Origin: Dermacentor variabilis
Lineage: Eukaryota > Arthropoda > Arachnida > Ixodida > Ixodidae
Direction: 5' to 3'
DNA length: 64,000 bases
Assembly (NCBI RefSeq): GCF_050947875.1
Contig: NC_134573.1
Span: 49,836,115 to 49,900,114 of the forward strand
Part shown: positions 56,461-64,000 of the stretch, piece after piece
Layout: each line of letters starts with the position of its first letter
How positions within the stretch are numbered: the first letter of the stretch is position 1
Notes under the pieces: model-generated
What the model saw: the letters and a program-made list of their open reading frames with translations, nothing else
Told to the model about the DNA's origin: nothing
Databases searched by the model: none
Made by a program: the position numbers and the translations under genes

Positions 56461-57975
56461 GATATGTCGATGATTTCTTGTTTCTTTTATAATGCAACCC
56501 ATCCAATTTTAACCGAGAAGCCGCAAGAAGTTCTGTTCGTCGTAGAAAAATGCCTGTAGCCCCTACAAATGACGCACGAATAACCCACCAACGAAACCAT
56601 CCGATTCATAGACGTAAGGTTCATTTTTAATCATGATCATTGGTGTTGGAGCTACCAGCCACGAGCTAATCCTTTCATTTAATTCTGCACATTCGAAAAT
56701 AATTAGAAAGGCGATTACCAACGTCTGCCTCAAAAATGCTTCGAAATAATCATGCACCGACTAATTGGATACGAGCTTGAGCCAAAAATGCAATCGTCTT
56801 TCAGAGGCAGGGTACCCGGAACAGTTAGTAATTTCTGTAGCCGATAAGCTTCTCAAGGCCATAAGGGCTACCCGGTATGGTGCACGTCGCGTCCACAAAG
56901 AAAATATAAAGTTATCAGTAAGTGCTGATATTCAGTAATTCATAATATCAGTAATTGCTGATATTAATAGTGTATTGCAAGATTTAAAAGAAGTTAGCGC
57001 AACGTGTTGACGTAAAAATGTTGTTCTCCGCTCCTGATAAGCTCGCAAACTTATGCAAAATTAGACACAAAAGGTAGGGAAAAGCAATTGTGCAACAAGG
57101 AACATTGCACCAATTATATAGCCTGAAATCAAGGCATAATCTACCATATGCCACAATCATATAAACACTTTTACATAGAACCGTCAGGTCGTGCATCATT
57201 CACAGGCTGCGTGAGCGTGCGAGTAATGTTAGAAATAAGACAAGGGGCTGGCTAGTCATTCACTGCAGAGATTGCAGATGCAAAACCAGGTTTGAACAGT
57301 GCACAGTAATAGCTAGAAACAAATGAAATGTCTCGCTTGATAATAGAAGCCCATAATATTTATAAATTAAGAGGTAGGTGCATCAGTGAATCATCAATTG
57401 CACTGTCAGCAAAACAGGGCTTTTTTGAGTGGACGGACACGTGTGTAAAGATATTTCTCGGGACATGCGCTGTGTTGTTGCAATGTGTACAAAAGGGTCA
57501 CGTTCTTTGAGCAATAAAATTGTTGCAAGTTGCGCCTTGTGTGTCCTTTCGGTATCTCTTGTGTTCGTGTCCTGTATGTGCAAATCTTTACATACTTATG
57601 GCATACTAATTGGCCCAAATAGATACATTAGTGAAGTCAGGGGCTCAGGCGAAATTAAGAACCAAAACAAAAAACCCAAGGACATTGCCTACTGAAGAGG
57701 GCATTTGGAACATTACTGCGCTTTACAGCAGATTTTATGACGTATTTCTCTTATTTCCTATTAAGTACAAATTTCGGCAAAATGAAAACTTCATCAGTAT
57801 TCCTTGACTTTCTTCTACAATTGCGATGTGTTCTTTGAAGTTGCTTGTTTATTCGATTTACAAATTATTTCGTAACATTAGTTTATTAAGCGAACATGAC
57901 TGAGAAGGTTGTATTGCAGATACTCTAGGCCTTGTTATTTATCCCAACCACGTGAGAGATATATAGCTTTCATAT
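56461..57975. other. No recognised feature
   Basis: AT-rich; nothing supported. Confidence 0.4.
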
Positions 57976-59034
57976 AAAGCTTTCATTGATTACGAGAAAG
58001 CGTTTGATTCAGCCGAAACCTCAGCAGTCATGGAGGCCTCACGGAATCAGGGTGTAGACGAGCCGTATGTAAAAATACTGAAATATATCTATAGCGGCTC
58101 CACAGCCACCGTAGTCCGACATTATGAAAGCAACAAAATCCTAATAAAGAAAGGCCTCAGGCAGGGAGATACGATCTCTTCAATGCTATTCACAGCGTGT
58201 TTACAGCAGGTATTCAGAGACCTAGATTGCGAAAATTTGGGGATAAGAGTTTATGAAGAATACCTTAGTAACTTGCGATTCGCTGATGATATTGCCTTGC
58301 TTAGTAACGCAGGGGACCAATTGCAATGCATGCTCACTGAGCTGGAGAGACAAAGCAGAAGGGTAGGTCTAAAAGTTAATCTGCAGAAAACTAAAGTAAC
58401 GTTTACCAGACTCGGAAGACAACAGCAGTTTACGATAGGTAGCGAGGCACTGGAATTGGTAAGGGAATACATCTACTTAGGGGAGGTAGTGACCGTGGAT
58501 CCGGATCATGAGACTGAAATAATCAGAAGAATAAGAATGGGCTGGGGTGCGTTTGGCAGGCATTCTCAGATCATGAACACCAGGCTGCCATTATCCCTCA
58601 AGAGGAAAGTGTATAACAGCTGTGTCTTACCAGTACTAGCGTACGGGGCAGAAACCTGGAGGCTTACGAAAACGCTTCTACTTAAATTGAGGACGACGCA
58701 ACGAGCTATGGAAAGAAGAATGATGGGTGTAACGTTGAGGGATAAGAAAAGAGCAGATTGGTTGAGGGAACAAACGCGAGGTAATGGCATCTTAGTTGAA
58801 ATCAAGAAAAAGAAATGGGCATGGGCAGGACATGTGATGAGGAGGGTAGATAACGGATGGTCATTACAGGTTACGGACTGGATTCCAAGGGAAAGGAAGC
58901 GTAGCAGGGGGCGGCAGAAAGTTAGGTGGGCGATTGAGATTAGGAAGTTTGCAGGGAAAACATGGCCACAATTAGTACATGACCGGGGTAGTTGTAGAAG
59001 TATGGGAGAGGCCTTTGCCCTGCAGTGGGCGTAA
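57976..59034 (+). CDS. RTE-type reverse transcriptase, C-terminal half, open frame
   Basis: The frame is open from about 57976 (AFIDYEKAFDS, motif A) to the stop at 59032-59034; the first Met is at 58030 (334 residues). Motifs: KGLRQGDTISSMLFTACLQQ (motif B), LRFADDIALLS (motif C, FADD), VNLQKTKVTF, LGEVVTVD, VLAYGAETW, then the RTE C-terminal signature WAWAGHVMRRVDNGW, DWIPRERKRSRGRQKVRW and GEAFALQWA. No internal stop, so it is young. The endonuclease and fingers are missing, so it cannot act alone. Confidence 0.9.
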   Translation, partial: KAFIDYEKAFDSAETSAVMEASRNQGVDEPYVKILKYIYSGSTATVVRHYESNKILIKKGLRQGDTISSMLFTACLQQVFRDLDCENLGIRVYEEYLSNLRFADDIALLSNAGDQLQCMLTELERQSRRVGLKVNLQKTKVTFTRLGRQQQFTIGSEALELVREYIYLGEVVTVDPDHETEIIRRIRMGWGAFGRHSQIMNTRLPLSLKRKVYNSCVLPVLAYGAETWRLTKTLLLKLRTTQRAMERRMMGVTLRDKKRADWLREQTRGNGILVEIKKKKWAWAGHVMRRVDNGWSLQVTDWIPRERKRSRGRQKVRWAIEIRKFAGKTWPQLVHDRGSCRSMGEAFALQWA

Positions 59035-59055
59035 CCAGGCAGATCATGATGATGA
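57976..59055 (+). mobile_element. RTE-clade LINE, 5'-truncated
   Basis: The copy starts in RT motif A and runs through the C-terminus to a (GAT)n tail at 59043-59055. The fragment at 2340-2519 is another copy of its 3' end. No clear target duplication was seen. Confidence 0.88.
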
Positions 59056-59460
59056 TGTCAGAGAGAGAATGGCCTGATCTGCCTCAGAAGACTTTTATAA
59101 ACTTTTGTTCTCCTACTGTCGGTGAATCTACGCATACGACCTTAACTTCAAGTCTACCGTTATACCTTCAAATGACTTTTCAGTGATGCCTCCCGTAACC
59201 AAACTAGGTTATAAATCTGACTTCGCTCTGATACGCCATTGTGAAGTACGGTGAAGCGATATTTAATATGCCATCTAGCGCTTAAAAGCGATATTGGCAA
59301 ACTATTTCATTGTGACCGCGTTGCGCTTCCAGGTAATTCTCGGCATATTTTTGCCCTTGAGCGACTTCTTGAAAAATGCAAAAGCAAAAGAAAATCAAGA
59401 GCCAGTACGCATGCGTCGAACGCTGGCAATCAAATGGTTCGTCCATCGCACTCGGAGCGT
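59056..59460. other. No recognised feature
   Basis: Nothing supported between the RTE copy and the SINE head. Confidence 0.4.
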
Positions 59461-59600
59461 TAGCTCGGTGGCTGTGGCGTGGCTGTGGCGTGTCGCTGGT
59501 GAGCTTAAGGTCGCAGGTTCAATCCCGAACACTGTGATGGCATTCAGATGGGGGCGAAATGGAGAAATAAACGCTTGTGTGCTGAGATTATGTTTTAAGG
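59461..59600 (+). mobile_element. Tick SINE head, truncated
   Basis: Plus orientation: TAGCTCGGTGGCTGTGGCGT (with a short internal duplication of GGCTGTGGCGT), a B-box CAGGTTCAATCCC, then GGGGGCGAAATGGAG and TGTGCTGAGATT as in the 9622 family. The 3' half is missing. Confidence 0.75.
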
Positions 59601-61178
59601 TTTTTTTAAAGTCGTTAGCTTTGTTACAGCGCTTCACGCACTTTCCGGCAAATATATCCCGATCTCACCGTTTTCCTTTTGTGCCAACCTATGTCATCGA
59701 GTATCTTTCACTGTAGATGTGGCAGCTTGGGTAACTGAGAAAGTTCCACTGGGTATGTGCTGCTTTTTGCGGACTACTCTGACACTAAGTTGGGTCACTT
59801 GTAAATATGACGAGTGCCAATTTTCATGTCCCGTGAGCCAAGGGCTCGTTAGCTTTAGCACGTTTCCTAGCACTCGTTTAATGCCTCTCGGCGTCGGCCA
59901 CTTCTAATATTATTGTATGATACTTGTTCGTATAATAGTAATAAGAGCACTCGATCCCCGATGGCATTTAAATAAACCCTGGGCCACCTACTGCGTCACG
60001 GGTAATGACAGCTCTTCATAATAATCATCGAAACATACAAAATATATATGCGCCAAATGCCCATCCATAATAAGTGATGTTGCTTATAGCATTAACGTCG
60101 AATATCATTTCCGAGGAAAGGATGCGCCGCGAGTTTTCGTTGACCACACGTAACCAGACAATATGCTAATGAATCTTGTTGCAGAGCTGTAGAGTTTGCA
60201 CAGAAAGTTGCACAGAAATAATTATACATCGCAGCGGCTGTTTTGCTGCTTCTTTTCGTAATGTTGGCGCCAAATTTTACGTTTGATTAGCTATGCGCCA
60301 ACTGTCTTGGAAGTAGTGTAACTTGGGTAAAAAGCGGCAACAAATTTGCAAATCAACTTCTCAGCGTATTCAACACAAGTAGGCAGGAAGGTCATTTCTT
60401 GAGCAGCATATTAATTGGGACACAGCAGATAGAGTGCCGCTATAATAGAAATTTAGAGTAATTAGAGATTGCTTTGCCGCAATCAATGGAGAAAATGCGC
60501 AAACCGAGTTGACCAATTGACATACCCTTACAGAAAGCTAAGATCATTTGGTCTTTGCAGATGAAATAAGTGAATTCGGCATTATGAGGCCGTCCACTGC
60601 CTTCACTAGCCCAGTGGCCACACAAAAAGCACTGTATGGTTAAAGACCTACGCCAGGCTCCTTTGGAGACAAGGCATTGCCATTGCTCTTAAACCTGTAA
60701 TGTCTTCTACCTTTGAATTCCACCGGTTCTGCATGTTAACTTTCTGAGAGCTTATCTGCTCATTTCCTTTCCTCTGAAGCAGTTCTGGGGCCCTATAACG
60801 TAAAAGTATTCCAATGTGTTTTTATTCCAATCTCCCGACGTCAAATTTGCGTAACCGCTGACGCAAGCATCGGGCGATCACCCGCAGGGTTGTCTGAAAA
60901 CACCAATCAAACGTTCTCCTCGTTCATAGGAAGTTACTCTTGTTTGCTTAAGAACAAATAACATTGCTTACACTGAGCCGCTTGCTTTATCTAATTGGCT
61001 GACAAGCGGTGAGGAGCACGCCTAAAGGGAGAGGGATTTGACGGGGCCGAGCCACTGCAATGAAAATCGATAACCGGACAAAGAGGGTGTTGCCGGCGTC
61101 TGCGATTGGTCCACTTTCCCTTACTTAGTTTGTGGTGGCTGGTTCAATATCGCGGCGGCATGCAACGGAAGCTTCAGA
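59601..61178. other. No gene; possible promoter at the right end
   Basis: Nothing recognised to about 60880. From 60900 to 61178 there are ATTGG boxes (60995-60999 and 61104-61108) before the frame at 61179. Confidence 0.35.
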
Positions 61179-61391
61179 ATGGCGCTAAAACGGATCCTCA
61201 GCAAAGAAGAATTGGCAGAACGAGGTCGTAAACGTGCTGAAAGTGCTCGAAAACATTATACGGCCAGGCAAAAATTTTATTACACCCAGATAAACCCATG
61301 CTCTCCGGCAGGTGCGAGTACCCAGTGCCTGAGCGATCGGCGTCAGCCATTTTTTATTCCTTTCGGAACGGGGCAGCCCGCGGCTATTTAG
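61179..61391 (+). CDS. Short basic N-terminal frame, possible first exon
   Basis: MALKRILSKEELAERGRKRA, then an Arg/Lys-rich helix and YYTQINPC. A donor-like GGCAG|GTGCGAGT at 61306-61318 would end an exon of about 132 nt; otherwise the frame stops at 61389-61391. The start context and two upstream CCAAT-type boxes are gene-like. It may be the first exon of a DNA transposon or a host gene. No family recognised. Confidence 0.35.
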   Translation: MALKRILSKEELAERGRKRAESARKHYTARQKFYYTQINPCSPAGASTQCLSDRRQPFFIPFGTGQPAAI

Positions 61392-62740
61392 AAGAAAATT
61401 CAGTTTTGTTCGGCATATTAATGCATCTTTATCGCGTACACGTTACTTTGACGCGGTGAGTTTGTGCGGTTTTGTGACGTAGCGTGACAGGCAGGTGAAG
61501 TGGTTGAAAGCCCGAAAACTTTTGACGAGTGGCCGAGGGCTAATGGCGAAAAGGTGTCGAATCAGAATTAACTATTTTTCTATTGTTCGGTCAAATCACG
61601 CATAATCAGTGTGCCCACGTAATATCAGATGGAAAGCTATCGTGGTTTTCGTGACGTCGAGTGACAGACAGGTGTAGTGGGGGTGGTTCAAAAAAGCTTT
61701 TGACCAATCGCGGAGGGCTGATTGCAAAATTGTAATAGAAAAGTTTGGAATAGTTTTACGTTATAGCGCCCTTGCAGCACGATTTGAAGGCCATCTTCCC
61801 AGCTCCATCCTATTCTTGTGGAGCACTGTATTTGCTTCGATTTCAAGTCCTCTCCATTCTTCGACACTGGGCAAATTTTATAAATCTTGCCGACATTGCA
61901 GTCACTTCAGCGCGGGTTTCATCGCTAACATATCAAATGGTGCAGCTTTAGTTTACTTGTCTTGGACTCTTGGAGAAGATTTTATGACTGCAGCACCAAG
62001 GGAACACTGCCACTCAATCAAGCTGTTGATGACTTTGCTCATATCCTCCTCACGCGTCCGGCCTATTTTCTTCTTTTCATGTGTTCTGATCATCCTCGAA
62101 CAACAGAGATATTGCAATCGCCTTACTAGCTACTATTTTTCTTCACAAGTATTAGTTTCAACTTTCTAAAAACTACACTGTCGCATTTTGTTCCGCTCCT
62201 CAAAGAAACATATATTTTTTTAATCAATAATATTGTAAAGGTCTCATAGAATAGACAACTCTAGCCTAGTGACTAGAAATTATCAATTCATACATACACA
62301 GGATAAAATGCCTCTATGTTCACGCTGCACGGCTTAGATCGTGCGCAACGCATCAGTTGTCCACACTGAAGAAGTGGTAGGGTTAGTTCATTCGTGATGA
62401 AGTTCAGAAATCCTCCTGGCACCTACTTCCTTCTACAGACAAAATGTTCGGTTACGTTTTCGATCGATGTCAGAGTGGATCTCTAGTTACATGAATAATG
62501 CATGGAAATTAGGTTGTTGCCAATTCATATTTCTTTTGCTTTTGCTCATTCGTAAATTGCAGAAGATAACTTTTTCCGGATTCCTGCATGCACGCTATAT
62601 TTCTTTCTCGTTCAACTCAGCAGGAGAACATTGTACTCAACTGAACTATAACTGGCAAAAGCAAGCTGTTTCTCAAACAGACCATTTTCCAGGCAAGAAA
62701 GGGCGCATTTCAGATATCACAGCGAAATTACAATTTTCAT
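61392..62740. other. No recognised feature
   Basis: Contains two diverged halves of a repeat: GTGACGTAGCGTGACAGGCAGG (61474-61495) and GTGACGTCGAGTGACAGACAGG (61650-61671), both followed by similar AGTGG and TTTTGAC words, hinting at an old tandem duplication of about 176 bp. Confidence 0.4.
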
Positions 62741-63550
62741 GTGAAATTCTTTGCACATATATCAATTTTCGGTGTTCGCAATTCCGCGGATTCTTTGAAA
62801 GCGTACAAAGTAGCACCATGCGCCTCAGCGACTCGAACCAGCCGTACCAGACACGGCGCCTCGTGTTGCTTCGCTTCCGGGGATTGCGCCACGCTCGACC
62901 GGTGGCGAAAGTCATTCGCCTTTGCAGCTTTCGTTGTCAATGGTAAGGGGAATGACTGGATAAGCGGCTCCAAGCCCTTTCTTCCGCGCTCGCCGCGTAC
63001 ATTTTGGGACCCGGAGTTACGTGCACTATCCCAAATTAATTACACGGTGGTCATCCCAACGCACAGAAACGAATGTCTCCAACCTGTTGTACAGGAGCCT
63101 ATTCTGGCTCCGCCAATAAGTATGTCTTTTTTTTTTGTCAGGCTCTTTATGACTGCATATCCATCACGGACTGGCCCCATAATTCTAGCCCCAGAATTAT
63201 TCCTGGCTAGAGTGCATCATTTTCCACGAGCTCAGCGTGCCGGAGAGTTGACGTGGCCAGCAGGAAACGCGTTTCGCAGCGCGCTAGCCCTTCGCACACG
63301 GCTGCACACAACTACCGGCATGGCGTCCAAGGCAGGCGCAGGACTGCTGGAGGTGTTGGTGACCTTGGAACCAGTTTGCGGCGACGTCGTAGCACTTTCA
63401 CCCGGCCCTTCCGGTACCGTCCGATCGGGGGACGACGCCCCCTCTTCTTTTCCCGTTACCTCCTGCTGGGCGAGACGCCCATTCATTCACCCTCCTGCCC
63501 AACGTTCTGTTAAGAGGGTGATCTTTTACAGCTTGCATCTGCGGCGTTGA
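62741..63550 (+). CDS. Hypothetical 269-residue frame
   Basis: Longest unexplained open frame in the window. It is Ser/Arg/Ala/Pro-rich, has no signal peptide, no motif I know, and includes a FFFV stretch from a poly-T run (63128-63138) that resembles a splice acceptor tract (GTCAG). GC-rich composition makes long chance frames likelier. It could be a shadow of a repeat. Confidence 0.18.
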   Translation: MKFFAHISIFGVRNSADSLKAYKVAPCASATRTSRTRHGASCCFASGDCATLDRWRKSFAFAAFVVNGKGNDWISGSKPFLPRSPRTFWDPELRALSQINYTVVIPTHRNECLQPVVQEPILAPPISMSFFFVRLFMTAYPSRTGPIILAPELFLARVHHFPRAQRAGELTWPAGNAFRSALALRTRLHTTTGMASKAGAGLLEVLVTLEPVCGDVVALSPGPSGTVRSGDDAPSSFPVTSCWARRPFIHPPAQRSVKRVIFYSLHLRR

Positions 63551-64000
63551 AAAATGCGCTTGCTTCGCTTCCGCTTGATTTACAGCGGTCAGCAAAAGGA
63601 ATGTCGTTCTTTTTTTTTTCTATCTCGCGCTTCGTGTGCCGCGGGAAAGCACTGAATCACAATCTTCAAGTAGTATCAAGAGGTTTGAAGGAAATAAATT
63701 TTGCCAGTGCGCAAAATGAAATATGTTTTTATTTGTTGTATTTGATATAATTCTATATGAGGGAGCTTATGAGAGCTCTATATGACGTTCATGTGACAGG
63801 CTGTAACCGTGAGTTAGCGCTTCACTACATGGTGCTACAATAAGTCCTACTTCTTTTGTTTCTTTCTCTTCAGTTGCTATGCCTCTGACTTCTCTCTTTC
63901 AAGTATGTGTTAGCCAAACAAATATTTTCATTCGACGCATTCTTTGCCTCCTCTCAGGCACTTTGCGGTAGGGGGGTAGCTGCATATTTCCTGTCTCGCC
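63551..64000. other. No recognised feature
   Basis: Nothing supported up to the window end. Confidence 0.4.

Overview
This looks like nuclear DNA of an ixodid tick. The main reason is a tRNA-derived SINE whose body I recognise from hard-tick genomes, present in at least three copies. Tick-like LINE families, spliced eukaryotic exons and dense nested retroelements agree. Genus cannot be fixed from the sequence alone; a metastriate (Rhipicephalus or Dermacentor-like) tick is my inference. No bacterial operons, rRNA or CRISPR array were seen.

Layout. 1-3126: the 3' part of an L2/CR1-like LINE, then a 5'-truncated Ty3/gypsy relic with its 3' LTR and a 180-bp RTE fragment nested in it. 5045-5541: a PIF/Harbinger transposase fragment that keeps one intron. 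About 7400-15110, minus strand: what appears to be one old LINE (ORF1-like, SGNH, endonuclease, RT) broken by a SINE, a Harbinger element that itself carries a SINE, and a block with a Penelope GIY-YIG fragment. 20973-23815: a Jockey/I-like LINE with RNase H, split by a 785-bp tRNA-containing composite that has a perfect 13-bp target duplication. 23830-32952: a second copy of the SGNH-endonuclease-RT LINE, plus strand, interrupted by a nested minus-strand Jockey-like LINE (26674-30165, 11-bp target duplication) and by a (TA)n-flanked insert.

35834-54536, minus strand: the one host gene I can support. Seven exons join with matching phases into a 280-residue open frame (843 nt with stop). It starts with a signal peptide or anchor and carries six cysteines and one N-glycosylation sequon. 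Its first intron has a GC donor and contains a very young 4510-bp Ty3/gypsy element (47114-51623): two 228-bp LTRs that look identical, a 5-bp target duplication (AAGCC), a recognisable primer-binding region and polypurine tract, and gag-pol broken only by one frameshift between RNase H and integrase. Intron 2 holds a degenerate RNase H-bearing LINE. Intron 6 has three perfect 65-bp tandem repeats 34 bp inside the donor.

54537-64000: the CpG-rich upstream region of that gene, a tRNA-derived SINE, the 3' half of an RTE-clade LINE with an intact C-terminal frame, a SINE head, and two weak coding candidates (61179 and 62741).

The window is therefore a transposon graveyard around one conserved-looking secreted-protein gene. 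The best leads for novelty are that uncharacterised gene, the trimeric tRNA composite with its conserved palindromes, and the SGNH-domain LINE.
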